Assembly: GCA_008501765.1 (NCBI GenBank)
Contig: QQUE01000017.1
Location: 56,467 to 120,466, forward strand
Source: Calditrichota bacterium
Lineage (GTDB): Bacteria; Zhuqueibacterota; Zhuqueibacteria; Zhuqueibacterales; Geothermadaptataceae
Direction: 5' to 3'
Length of the DNA stretch: 64,000 nt
Shown in pieces: positions 26,818 through 35,412 of the stretch. The position numbers and the translations under genes were made by a program. Below the pieces are notes generated by a model, which was not told the origin of the DNA, searched no databases, and saw only the letters and a list, made by a program, of their open reading frames with translations. Each line of letters starts with the position of its first letter. The stretch's first letter is position 1.

Positions 26818-27759
26818 ATGAATGAACATTTATTAGGGCTGGAATATTGCTCTAAAGAAGAAATCGAATCAATGCTGAAAGCGGGTTTCTCTTTTAAAGA
26901 AGTCCTGAGTCGTCCAATTCCCAAAGTTCCGACATTGCGCGGCAAAACGGTGGTCAATTTGTTTTTTGAAAATTCGACCCGGACACGCATTTCTTTTGAG
27001 CTGGCTCAAAAAAGGCTTTCTGCGGACACGGTTAATTTTTCGGCAAGCGGTTCTTCGGTTTCAAAAGGCGAAAGCTTGCGGGACACAATTCGCAACATCG
27101 AAGCCATGAAAATTGATATGGTTGTTGTTCGCCACCAATCACCGGGCGTACCCTATTTTCTCACCCAATGCACTGATTCCATAATTATTAACGCCGGCGA
27201 CGGTTTACATGAACACCCGACGCAGGGCCTGCTCGATATCATGACCTTGCAGGAAAAATTAGGCACAGTCAAGGATTTAAAAGTCGTAATCGTTGGCGAT
27301 ATACTGCACAGCAGAGTGGCACGTTCCAATATTTATGGCCTGCAAAAACTGGGTGCGAAGGTGGCGCTATGCGGCCCACCAACCCTGATTCCAGTTCAGG
27401 CGGAGCAGTGGGGCGTGGAAATTTTTTACAATATTGAAGATGCGATTCGCTGGGGCGAGGTGCTCAACGTTTTGCGACTTCAATTAGAACGCCAACATTC
27501 AGGCTTGTTTCCCACGCGCAGGGAATATGCACATCGGTTCGGAGTGACTCTGGAAAAACTGCGCCAGGTAGATAAAGAAATTACGATAATGCATCCGGGA
27601 CCAATCAACCGCGGCCTGGAATTGGAGCACGACCTGGCTGATAGTGAATTTTCAGTGATTCTCGATCAAGTGACCAACGGTGTTGCTCTCCGTATGGCTG
27701 TGTTGTATTTAAAAAGTGGTGTTTCAACTACCGAACAAGCCATATCGCAGAAAAAATAA
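26818..27759 (+). CDS. pyrB: Aspartate carbamoyltransferase catalytic chain
   Basis: The protein is 313 aa. The carbamoyl-phosphate motif STRTRISFE is near residue 53, HEHPTQGLLD near 131, and the aspartate-domain HPGPINRGLE near 259. It transfers the carbamoyl group to aspartate, the committed step of pyrimidine synthesis, in the cytoplasm. The length matches the class B/C catalytic chain that works with PyrR-type regulation; no pyrI is present. It lies 3 nt behind pyrR and 45 nt before pyrC. Confidence 0.97.
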   Translation: MNEHLLGLEYCSKEEIESMLKAGFSFKEVLSRPIPKVPTLRGKTVVNLFFENSTRTRISFELAQKRLSADTVNFSASGSSVSKGESLRDTIRNIEAMKIDMVVVRHQSPGVPYFLTQCTDSIIINAGDGLHEHPTQGLLDIMTLQEKLGTVKDLKVVIVGDILHSRVARSNIYGLQKLGAKVALCGPPTLIPVQAEQWGVEIFYNIEDAIRWGEVLNVLRLQLERQHSGLFPTRREYAHRFGVTLEKLRQVDKEITIMHPGPINRGLELEHDLADSEFSVILDQVTNGVALRMAVLYLKSGVSTTEQAISQKK

Positions 27760-27804
27760 TTTCATTTTTCACCGTTTCGAAGTTTAAATATATTAGAGGT
27801 TTAA

Positions 27805-29100
27805 GTGAAAGAATTTAATCCGACTTTAGCGAAAGAAATTTTTATTGAAGGTGGCAGGCTGGTTGATCCCGAAAACAAACTGGATTTTCAGGCCAATATA
27901 TTGATCCGCAACGGAAAAATTTCTGCAATAGGCTCAGAAATTAAAGCCGAGGGCTGCGAAATCCTCGATGCTTCTGGCTGTGTGGTTTTCCCGGGCATGT
28001 TCGATATGCACGCCCATTTGCGTGAACCGGGCCGCGAGGATCAGGAAACAATACAGTCGGGATGTGCTGCGGCAATCGCTGGTGGTTTTACCGGGCTTTG
28101 CACAATGCCAGATACAAATCCTGTCACCGATTCGCGCAGTTTGGTTGATTTTATTAAAAGTGAAGCTGAAAAAACGATGGTGGATGTCAGTCCGGTTGCA
28201 GCGATTACCAAAGGCAGAAAGGGCGAAGAATTGGCTGAAATGGCCGAGCTCGTTGAAAGCGGTGTTGTGGCTTTTTCCGATGCTCCGCGGTCAGTTGCGC
28301 ACACGAATTTATTGCGCAACGCCCTGGATTATGCCCGCATGTTCAACGTACCAATAATCGAGGTCTGTGAAGATGCAGAATTGGCAGCGCACGGTTTGAT
28401 GAACGAGGGCGCCATGTCCACACGTCTGGGCGTCCACGGGATTCCTGGTATTGCCGAAGATATCATAGTTTCCCGGAATATTCATCTGGCCGAGTACACG
28501 GGTACGCCGATGCATTTGGCGAAAATTTCTCGAAAAAAATCTGTTGAATTGATGCGGCAAGCCAAGAAGCAAGGCATAAAAGTTACCTGCGATGTGACAC
28601 CTCATCATTGTTTGCTAACTGAAAACGACCTGGCCAACTACGATACCAATTTTAAAGTAAAACCACCACTTCGTACGCAGGCAGATGTAAATGCGATAAT
28701 TGAAGGTCTCATCGACGGCACAATCGATGCAATCGCAACTGATCATGCTCCGTTCTCACCTGAAGAAAAACAGGTTGAGATTTTAGTGGCTCCTTTTGGT
28801 AGCACGGGATTGGAAACAGCATTCCCCGCATTATTTACCCACTTGGTGAGAACCAGCCGGTTGTCCTTTGAGCATCTGTTGGAAAAAATGATTGCCGCAC
28901 CGAGAAAAATTCTCAACTTGGAAGTACCCCAGCTGAGAAAAGGAAATAATGCAAACCTGTGTATTTGGGATTTGTCTGCATTTAGAACCGTTGTACCGGA
29001 TGAATTTTATTCCCGCAGCCGGAATTCAATTTTTCTCACCGCCACGATGTATGGCGTAATTAAAGCCGTCATCAACAAAAAGCACATATGGAATGCCTGA
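27805..29100 (+). CDS. pyrC: Dihydroorotase
   Basis: The protein is 431 aa. DMHAHLREPGRE (about 66-77) gives the metal-binding HxH and the conserved arginine, and IATDHAPFSPEEK (about 312-324) gives the catalytic aspartate region. It cyclises carbamoyl-aspartate to dihydroorotate. Class I (bacterial 430-aa) type. The start is GTG with AGAGG 7 nt upstream. It is the last recognised gene of the pyr operon. Confidence 0.96.
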   Translation: MKEFNPTLAKEIFIEGGRLVDPENKLDFQANILIRNGKISAIGSEIKAEGCEILDASGCVVFPGMFDMHAHLREPGREDQETIQSGCAAAIAGGFTGLCTMPDTNPVTDSRSLVDFIKSEAEKTMVDVSPVAAITKGRKGEELAEMAELVESGVVAFSDAPRSVAHTNLLRNALDYARMFNVPIIEVCEDAELAAHGLMNEGAMSTRLGVHGIPGIAEDIIVSRNIHLAEYTGTPMHLAKISRKKSVELMRQAKKQGIKVTCDVTPHHCLLTENDLANYDTNFKVKPPLRTQADVNAIIEGLIDGTIDAIATDHAPFSPEEKQVEILVAPFGSTGLETAFPALFTHLVRTSRLSFEHLLEKMIAAPRKILNLEVPQLRKGNNANLCIWDLSAFRTVVPDEFYSRSRNSIFLTATMYGVIKAVINKKHIWNA

Positions 29101-29165
29101 AATTTTGACCAAATAACAGTAATTATTTTGTGTTTTTCAATCGGGGGAATGAAACTCGAATTTTA

Positions 29166-29383
29166 TAAATTTAATCCGTTGTGCAGAATTCAATCTAATC
29201 TGTCCCAAGTCGACCTTTTCTCGTCATTCCGTCATGCTTTAAGACGGAATCCATCGTGTTACAGTCTAATCCCATCTGGATTCCCGCTAAAATCGTGCGG
29301 GAATGACGAAAATGATGAATAAATAGGAAAATTTGCCAACTTAATTGGAAAAATTTTCTATTCTGCACAACGAGTAAATTTAT
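29166..29383. repeat. Nested inverted repeats around a REP-like core
   Basis: GTTGTGCAGAAT (29178-29189) and ATTCTGCACAAC (29360-29371) are perfect inverted repeats whose homology extends outward through ATAAATTTA. Inside are TCGTCATTCC (29221) and GGAATGACGA (29300), with two smaller hairpins, the familiar ATTCCCGC / GCGGGAAT repeat type. Similar REP pieces occur near 41205-41256. Confidence 0.6.
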
Positions 29384-29435
29384 TAATAGCCAATTGCAAA
29401 ATCTCATTTTTTATCGAATACATCACATTAAATTC

Positions 29436-29598
29436 ACGTGAGTTCGATATAAGAAGAATTGGGACAAAACGAATTAATTATAGGATCTAGTCCGAAGGCG
29501 TCCCGCCGAGGATAACGCACGAAACGCTCGGCGAGACGCCTTCGCTCTATTTTAGTTATGTTTTGTAAATAATGTTACAGCTTACATCGAACTCACGT
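29436..29598. mobile_element. 163-bp MITE-like element with 7-bp target duplication
   Basis: The 18-bp ends (29436-29453 and 29581-29598, ACGTGAGTTCGAT then R-TAAG) are inverted and differ at one base. An exact TAAATTC direct repeat flanks them at 29429-29435 and 29599-29605. The interior carries a near-perfect 18-bp stem hairpin (29493-29544, CGAAGGCGTC outer arm). No coding capacity. It is likely a small non-autonomous transposon. Confidence 0.75.
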
Positions 29599-29722
29599 TA
29601 AATTCATATATTTCCATTAAACCTGGAAAAATAAAAACGGAAATAGTTTACGCTATTTAAATCTCCATAACCACCCCGGTCTCCGGTTTATAAAAATATA
29701 AATAAATTTATTGATATTCAAC

Positions 29723-29751
29723 TTGACAAATAGATAAAAAATGGTTATCAT
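29723..29751 (+). promoter_or_regulatory. Sigma-70-type promoter of rplM-rpsI
   Basis: TTGACA (29723-29728), a 17-nt spacer, then TATCAT (29746-29751). The predicted start is near 29758, a leader of about 30 nt before rplM. Confidence 0.7.
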
Positions 29752-29788
29752 TCGAGTCTGAAAAATTATGCGAAGGAGGCATGTAGCG

Positions 29789-30217
29789 TTGAAAACATAT
29801 ATCCCAAAAGTCAGCGAAATCAAGAAGAACTGGTACGTTGTTGATGCTGACGGACTCACGCTTGGTAGACTGGCGAGCAATATTGCGCAAATATTACGCG
29901 GAAAACACAAACCAATTTTTACGCCGCATATGGATACCGGTGATTTTGTCGTCGTCGTCAATGCAGACAAAATTTCTGTAACCGGAAAAAAAATGCAAGA
30001 TAAATTATACAGCCGTTATACTGGTTATCCGGGTGGTTTAAGGCAAATTAGCTTTGATGATTTAATTCGCAAACATCCGGATCGGATCATCAGAAAAGCG
30101 GTGTGGGGTATGGTGCCGCACAATCGTCTTGGCCGGAAAATTATCAAGCACTTGAAAGTGTATGCTGGTGCTGAACATCCGCATCAGGCGCAGCAACCAG
30201 AACAGTTGAAATTCTAA
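29789..30217 (+). CDS. rplM: 50S ribosomal protein L13
   Basis: The protein is 142 aa from a TTG start at 29789. AAGGAGG (29773-29779) lies correctly spaced before it, and MKTYIPK is the usual L13 opening. The in-frame ATG at 29768 would place the ribosome site inside the gene. [28 protein letters not shown] and [21 protein letters not shown] are L13 signatures. It is a large-subunit structural protein. rpsI follows after 23 nt in the usual L13-S9 pair. Confidence 0.97.
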   Translation: MKTYIPKVSEIKKNWYVVDADGLTLGRLASNIAQILRGKHKPIFTPHMDTGDFVVVVNADKISVTGKKMQDKLYSRYTGYPGGLRQISFDDLIRKHPDRIIRKAVWGMVPHNRLGRKIIKHLKVYAGAEHPHQAQQPEQLKF

Positions 30218-30240
30218 AGTAAAGAGAGATTGGAAGTTTT

Positions 30241-30633
30241 ATGAAAACGAGTGCTTATGGTGCAACCGGCCGCCGCAAAGGTTCAGTTGCGCGTGTCAGA
30301 TTGATACCAGGAAGTGGTAACATTACTGTTAATAAGCGTGAATGTCTTGATTATTTTAAGCGTGAAACATTAAAAATGATCATTGAGCAGCCTTTTGAAA
30401 CGACAGAAACGTTGGGTAAATTTGATGTAGTGGCCATCGTGCACGGTGGTGGATTGACCGGCCAGGCCGGCGCCATGCGACTGGGTATCGCACGGGCTCT
30501 GCAAATATTTGATGAAGATTTACGCTCCGCTCTCAAACGTGCCGGTTTTCTTCGGCGTGATGCCCGTATTAAAGAACGGAAAAAATACGGTATGGCTGGC
30601 GCACGCAAGAGATTTCAGTTTTCAAAACGTTGA
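30241..30633 (+). CDS. rpsI: 30S ribosomal protein S9
   Basis: The protein is 130 aa. [19 protein letters not shown] opens the protein, [19 protein letters not shown] is the S9 signature, and the tail RKRFQFSKR is the typical C-terminus that reaches the P-site tRNA. It is the second gene of the rplM-rpsI operon and is followed by a strong terminator. Confidence 0.98.
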   Translation: MKTSAYGATGRRKGSVARVRLIPGSGNITVNKRECLDYFKRETLKMIIEQPFETTETLGKFDVVAIVHGGGLTGQAGAMRLGIARALQIFDEDLRSALKRAGFLRRDARIKERKKYGMAGARKRFQFSKR

Positions 30634-30660
30634 TTTTTGCCAATTGATAATGAATATATT

Positions 30661-30695
30661 AAACCCGTTTCGGACAATCCGGAATGGGTTTTTTG
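30661..30695 (+). terminator. Terminator after rpsI
   Basis: A 14-bp stem (AAACCCGTTTCGGA with TCCGGAATGGGTTT, two G-U pairs) has a 3-nt loop and ends in a run of T. Confidence 0.85.
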
Positions 30696-30950
30696 TGATT
30701 TAAATAAGTGATTCGGTATTCGGTGTTATTTTTTTTGATTCGAAAATTGTCATGCGATAGTTTGTAAATCACACGACTATTCACAAACCCCGTTAGACCA
30801 ATCACACCTAAGTTGTTCTCGAAAATATCCATTATAACTAACGAAATATCACACACATTGGTTTGCTGCGCCTCGGGTGCCTGTTTTAAAACAGGTTTGG
30901 TTGCAGATTAAAAATCAATGGTGGACTAACCCCAATTTGTGGAGAATTAC
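30696..30950 (+). other. Leader region of rpsB with a palindrome
   Basis: The leader contains CCTGTTTTAAAACAGG (30880-30895), a perfect 16-base palindrome 55 nt before the rpsB start. It may be part of an S2 autoregulatory leader or a protein site. No known leader fold was confirmed. Confidence 0.35.
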
Positions 30951-31934
30951 ATGAAAGAAATTCAACTGAACGACCTGCTTGCAGCAGGCGTGCACTTCGG
31001 CCATCTCACCCGCCGCTGGAATCCCAAAATGAAGCGATTTATTTTTATGGAAAGAAATGGGATTCATATCATCGATTTGAAAAAAACGCTCAATCTCATC
31101 AAAGAAGCTCAGGCTGCCATGGTTGATGTCGTGAGGAGCGGAGAGTCTGTTCTTTTTGTCGGCACAAAAAAACAAGCACGCGATATTATCAAAGCAGGTG
31201 CTCAATCATGCAATATGCATTATGTGACCGAACGGTGGCTCGGTGGTACGCTGACAAATTTTTCGACGATCAAAAAAAGCATCAAGAGGATGAAAAATCT
31301 TGAGAAGAAAGCGACTGACGGAACCTACGATAAAATCAATAAAAAAGAGATACTTTCCATCGAACGTGAATTGGAAAAACTCGATCGTGTCCTTGGTGGA
31401 ATACGCGATATGAACCGGTTGCCCGGCGCAGCGTTCGTTGTTGATCCTAAAAAAGAAGCTATCGCCGTGGCTGAATTTCGCCGGTTGGACATTCCCGTGT
31501 TCGCAATAATTGACACCAATTGCGACCCTTCAACCGTTGATTATATTATTCCCGCAAATGATGATGCGTTCAAATCTATCGCTTTAATCGTTGATGCCAT
31601 AAAAGATGCGATTCTTGAAGGGCAGAGCAGCCGCGCGGAAAAAGAATCTGCTGAGAAAGAAGCAGCAACTGCTGAAATTGCAGACGAAACCAGTCCGGAA
31701 GATGAAGCCGTGGTCGCAAAAGTGAAAGAAGCTGTCGCCGCCAAAAAAGAGGCCGCTGCGGATGAAACAAAGGACGCACCGGAAGTGAAAAAAGAAGCAC
31801 CTGCTGCCAAAGCAAAGGCTCCTGCAGCCAAGAAAGAAACTGCTGCTAAACCGAAAAAAGCGGCTGCAAAAAAAGAATCAACCGCAGAGAAGCCGAAAAA
31901 AGCAGCTGCTAAAAAAGAAGAAGCCGAGAAATAA
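30951..31934 (+). CDS. rpsB: 30S ribosomal protein S2 with a long Lys/Ala-rich tail
   Basis: The protein is 327 aa from the ATG at 30951 (GGAG 6 nt upstream; a GTG 12 nt earlier is in frame). The S2 core (1 to about 228) shows [42 protein letters not shown] and IIDTNCDP. Residues from about 230 on form an extension of roughly 100 residues, first acidic ([17 protein letters not shown]) and then histone-H1-like with repeated [10 protein letters not shown]2 is usually 230-260 aa, so the tail is unusual and probably disordered and nucleic-acid-binding. tsf follows after 219 nt, the common rpsB-tsf order. Confidence 0.97.
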   Translation: MKEIQLNDLLAAGVHFGHLTRRWNPKMKRFIFMERNGIHIIDLKKTLNLIKEAQAAMVDVVRSGESVLFVGTKKQARDIIKAGAQSCNMHYVTERWLGGTLTNFSTIKKSIKRMKNLEKKATDGTYDKINKKEILSIERELEKLDRVLGGIRDMNRLPGAAFVVDPKKEAIAVAEFRRLDIPVFAIIDTNCDPSTVDYIIPANDDAFKSIALIVDAIKDAILEGQSSRAEKESAEKEAATAEIADETSPEDEAVVAKVKEAVAAKKEAAADETKDAPEVKKEAPAAKAKAPAAKKETAAKPKKAAAKKESTAEKPKKAAAKKEEAEK

Positions 31935-32153
31935 ACTGGGTCCTGCAGGAAATTCTGCAGGCAAAGCAACAATCATAAAAAAATAATTAACGATATTTGT
32001 GATTCTGGAATTTTTATAAAAGCTCGATATATTGTGTTAATTGTGGGAAAATCGTGATTTGTTGTCGGGTGTGATTAAAATTGCGCCGCTACGAATTGGG
32101 AAATAGCCACAGATACAATTGAAAAAAAATAGTGAAATATGGAGAAATAGAAA

Positions 32154-32753
32154 ATGGCAATCTCAGCAGCCGATGTAAAGGCTCTACGTGATAAAACCGG
32201 CGCCGGAATGATGGATTGTAAAAAGGCCTTAACCGAGACAGATGGCGACATTGAAAAAGCTGTAAAATTATTACGTGAAAAGGGCGCTGCCATCGCCGAG
32301 AAAAAAGGTGGCCGCGCTACAAACGACGGCATTATTGAAACCTATATTCATGCCGGATCAAAACTTGGCGTTATGGTAGAAATCAATTGTGAAACCGATT
32401 TTGTCGCCAAAACAGATGATTTCAAGCAGATGGCCCGCGATATCGCCATGCAGATTGCTGCGGCAAATCCCGTGGCTGTCAGTCGTGACGACATTTCTGA
32501 AGAAATGATCGCAAAAGAGCGCGAAATTTATACACAACAGGCAAAAAATGAAGGCAAACCGGAAAAGATAATTGACCGTTTTGTCGATGGCAAATTGAAC
32601 AAATTCTTTCAGGAATCTGTCCTGATGGAACAGAGTTTTGTCAAAGATCCCAAAAAGAACATCAAAGAATTGATGACGGACACGATCGCAAAGCTTGGTG
32701 AAAATATGTCTGTTCGCCGCTTTGTTCGTTTTCAGCTTGGCGAAGACGTCTAA
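32154..32753 (+). CDS. tsf: Elongation factor Ts (short form)
   Basis: The protein is 199 aa. The N-terminal UBA-like domain ADVKALRDKTGAGMMDCKKAL is followed by the core with the EF-Tu-contacting TDFVAKT near residue 82. It catalyses GDP release from EF-Tu. The family ranges from about 195 to 300 aa; this is the short type with a single core subdomain, as in Thermus-like and several FCB bacteria. GGAG lies 9 nt before the ATG. It sits between rpsB and pyrH. Confidence 0.97.
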   Translation: MAISAADVKALRDKTGAGMMDCKKALTETDGDIEKAVKLLREKGAAIAEKKGGRATNDGIIETYIHAGSKLGVMVEINCETDFVAKTDDFKQMARDIAMQIAAANPVAVSRDDISEEMIAKEREIYTQQAKNEGKPEKIIDRFVDGKLNKFFQESVLMEQSFVKDPKKNIKELMTDTIAKLGENMSVRRFVRFQLGEDV

Positions 32754-32843
32754 CAGAAAACATTTATCAAAAAAGTGCGGCAGGGTGGTTGCGCGCTGTC
32801 GCTCTTGTTTTACCCAATTTTAAACCTGTAATGTGGGAACTCA

Positions 32844-33563
32844 ATGTCTGAATTGAAATACAAACGTGTGCTCCTGAAATTGAGTGGCGAAGCTTTGATG
32901 GGAGACCAGGGACTTGGAATTGATCCACAAATCGTCGATAGGGTAGCCCAGGAAATAAAATCGCTACGTGATTTAGGCGTTGAATTGGGTGTTGTGATTG
33001 GAGGGGGAAATATTTTTCGCGGACTTTCTGCGAGTGCAAGGGGAATGGATCGTGTCCAGGCAGATTACATGGGCATGCTCGCCACCGTTATAAATTCATT
33101 GGCAATGCAAGACTACCTCGAACGTCATGATGTCTATACCCGCGTTCAAACAGCCATTAAAATGGAAGAATTAGCCGAGCCTTATATTCGCCGCCGCGCT
33201 GTTCGTCACCTGGAAAAGAAACGTGTAGTAATATTTGCATCCGGGACAGGAAATCCATATTTTACCACAGATACGGCTGCTGCACTGCGTGCTGTTGAAA
33301 TTGAAGCTGATGTCATATTGAAGGCGACTAAGGTTGATGGCGTATTTGATTCTGATCCTATGTTGAATCCAGAAGCCAAAAAATATGAGGTGATGTCACA
33401 TATCGATATCGTCAATAATGGTTTAAAGGTCATGGATTCAACAGCAGCAACCTTGTGTATGGACAATAATTTACCTATAATCGTACTTAATATGAAAAAA
33501 TCAGGTAATCTTCGCCGTGCAATTCTCGGTGAGAAAATTGGAACTCTAATAACGGGGAGTTGA
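32844..33563 (+). CDS. pyrH: UMP kinase
   Basis: The protein is 239 aa. [14 protein letters not shown] opens the amino-acid-kinase fold, [12 protein letters not shown] binds the phosphates near residue 51, and [16 protein letters not shown] near 131 is specific to bacterial UMP kinase. It phosphorylates UMP to UDP. It forms part of the rpsB-tsf-pyrH-frr cluster; its stop lies one base before the frr start, giving tight coupling. Confidence 0.97.
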   Translation: MSELKYKRVLLKLSGEALMGDQGLGIDPQIVDRVAQEIKSLRDLGVELGVVIGGGNIFRGLSASARGMDRVQADYMGMLATVINSLAMQDYLERHDVYTRVQTAIKMEELAEPYIRRRAVRHLEKKRVVIFASGTGNPYFTTDTAAALRAVEIEADVILKATKVDGVFDSDPMLNPEAKKYEVMSHIDIVNNGLKVMDSTAATLCMDNNLPIIVLNMKKSGNLRRAILGEKIGTLITGS

Positions 33564-33564
33564 T

Positions 33565-34125
33565 ATGCAGACTCACGAAATCGTAAAAGATGTACAAGAC
33601 CGCATGGACAAAACTGTAGAGGCGATTCGCAGCGAGCTTTCAAAAATCCGGTCAGGCAAAGCCTCTCCCGCCCTCCTTGATCCAGTTCGCGTCGATGCGT
33701 ACGGGAGCAAAATGCCTTTAAATCAGGTATCATCGGTAACCACACCGGACGCCCGACTCATTGTTGTTCAACCCTGGGATAAAGGTTTGATAGGTGAAAT
33801 TGAAAAAGCCATTATGAAAGCAGACCTTGGATTAAATCCTTCAAACGATGGAACCGTTATTCGTATTCCATTGCCTGCACTCAACGAAGAACGGCGGGAG
33901 GAATTAGTGAAAGTCTGCCGTAAAATCGTTGAAGACGGCCGTATTGCACTCCGAAATATTCGACGCGATGGCAACGACAGTTGCAAAAAGTCGGAAAAAA
34001 ATCATGAAATGTCCGAAGACGAAGCGCATAACCTTCTTGATGAAATTCAGGAAGTGACGAATGAACATGTCAAACAGATGGACGATATTCTAAAGCACAA
34101 AGAAACTGAAATTATGGAAGTCTGA
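33565..34125 (+). CDS. frr: Ribosome recycling factor
   Basis: The protein is 186 aa. ELSKIRSGKASPALLDPVRVDAYGSKMPLNQVSSVTTPDAR is the RRF hairpin-and-linker signature (in pieces), and RREELVKVCRKIVEDGRIALRNIRRD is the conserved C-terminal helix start. With EF-G it splits post-termination ribosomes. GGGGAG just before the ATG lies in the end of pyrH. It is the last gene of the cluster and has a terminator after it. Confidence 0.97.
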   Translation: MQTHEIVKDVQDRMDKTVEAIRSELSKIRSGKASPALLDPVRVDAYGSKMPLNQVSSVTTPDARLIVVQPWDKGLIGEIEKAIMKADLGLNPSNDGTVIRIPLPALNEERREELVKVCRKIVEDGRIALRNIRRDGNDSCKKSEKNHEMSEDEAHNLLDEIQEVTNEHVKQMDDILKHKETEIMEV

Positions 34126-34144
34126 TTTCACTTTTCAAGATTTG

Positions 34145-34178
34145 AAGCCTGTGAATAGCAATTTACAGGCTTTTTTTG
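34145..34178 (+). terminator. Terminator after frr
   Basis: The AAGCCTGT..AA / TT..ACAGGCTT stem has a short loop and is followed by seven T. Confidence 0.85.
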
Positions 34179-34349
34179 TTTGAAATTTGTTCTTTTTGCG
34201 CCGGGTTTTTATTCCAATCGATGAAAAAATAATTCGGCTGGTTGCAGAAATTTATCTTTTAAATCGCGTGTTCATAAGTTCGATAACCGGCTTTTGCAAA
34301 TTTCAGCTCGTTGACCTTCTAAATAACAGCTTCATTTCGGAGTAATAAA

Positions 34350-35276
34350 ATGCACGGAAAACGCTGTCTTTTTATTCTCAAGTTGACATTTTTTGCCGCC
34401 ACCCAGCTTTATTCACAAAATAATGCAGTTAAATTTCACCACCAAATTGATCTATCGCATCTTTATACCACGGATGCCGCATTTTTTAATGCGCTCTCTG
34501 TCAGCACCGAAAACAAGTATTATCTGGTCGACGTCGGGCAAAACCGGATTCTCCACACCGATAGCTTGGCACAATTGCTCAATGAAGTTGGCGGTTTTGG
34601 CTGGGAATTAGAACAATTCGATTGGCCTGTCGATATCTGGGCGGAAAATTCTTTGGATGTTTTTGTAGCCGATTATAATAACTCTCGCGTGCAGCGCTTC
34701 GATCGTCATTTGAATTTTGTTACAGCAATTATCGGTGAAAAGGTGGAGAACGAAAGCAAACAATTTGCATTTCCCGTGGCTGTGGCCTGGTCCAGTTTTG
34801 GCGATTTATTTATAATTGAATCAGAGTTGAACCGGATAATTCAGTTCGATGAGCTTGGTGTGGCCACGCTAAGTTTTGGTGATTATGGCGAAGGCGCGGG
34901 CCAGCTTGAAGCGCCCGCAGCGCTGTGTGTCAGTGGTAAAAACGAAATATTCGTCGTCGATCAAGGGCGGATTAGCGTATTGAAATACGATTATTATGGG
35001 AACTTTTTGCAGGAATTTGCCTTTCATTCCTTATCGAAACCGGTAGCAATTTCATCGCACCACGGACTGATTTTTGTCCTTGATGGCATGGAAAACCGTA
35101 TAATTGTCGCTGCCGAAAACGGAAAAGAACTTTTCCGGTTCTCACCGATTCCGGTTGAAAACAGGAAAAAAAAACCGCAATTAACGGACCTGTGTACGCA
35201 AAAAAACCGGCTCTATATTTTGGATAATACGCGCAGACGAATTGATGTTTATACTGTGGTTATGGATGACAAATGA
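34350..35276 (+). CDS. Exported NHL/beta-propeller protein
   Basis: The protein is 308 aa with a signal peptide (about 1-22, ending LYSQ). Repeats of about 45 residues such as WPVDIWAENSLDVFVADYNNSRVQRFD, FPVAVAWSSFGDLFIIESELNRIIQFD and APAALCVSGKNEIFVVDQGRISVLKYD are NHL-type blades, giving a five- or six-bladed propeller. The probable role is protein or ligand binding in the periplasm or at the surface. The SprA-like barrel gene follows on the same strand after about 60-135 nt, suggesting a shared envelope function. Confidence 0.75.
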   Translation: MHGKRCLFILKLTFFAATQLYSQNNAVKFHHQIDLSHLYTTDAAFFNALSVSTENKYYLVDVGQNRILHTDSLAQLLNEVGGFGWELEQFDWPVDIWAENSLDVFVADYNNSRVQRFDRHLNFVTAIIGEKVENESKQFAFPVAVAWSSFGDLFIIESELNRIIQFDELGVATLSFGDYGEGAGQLEAPAALCVSGKNEIFVVDQGRISVLKYDYYGNFLQEFAFHSLSKPVAISSHHGLIFVLDGMENRIIVAAENGKELFRFSPIPVENRKKKPQLTDLCTQKNRLYILDNTRRRIDVYTVVMDDK

Positions 35277-35412
35277 ATGAAATTTTTGCGAAAAAATGAT
35301 CCCGGTTTGAATCGAAAGTGGCTGACAATTTCGGGTGATACACAATTCATCGTTTATTGGGGAATCTTTATTTATCCGTCATTCTCGCTCTGTTTTTGCG
35401 GGAATTCATAAC

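Larger units (their letters stand above)
29101..29788. other. Repeat-rich intergenic region between pyrC and rplM
   Basis: No gene is supportable. It holds a REP-type cluster (29166-29383), a small inverted-repeat element with target duplication (29436-29598) and the rplM promoter (29723-29751), each listed separately. Confidence 0.5.

Noticed and set aside
29128..29322. Plus-strand 64-codon frame after pyrC
   Set aside because: It runs through the REP-like hairpins and has no ribosome site or family resemblance.
29493..29544. Stand-alone terminator
   Set aside because: The hairpin lies centrally in the inverted-repeat element and lacks a T-run, so it is better explained as part of that element.
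31541..31972. 143-codon minus-strand frame opposite the S2 tail
   Set aside because: The Ala/Phe/Ser-rich product is the antisense of Lys/Ala codons, a low-complexity artefact.
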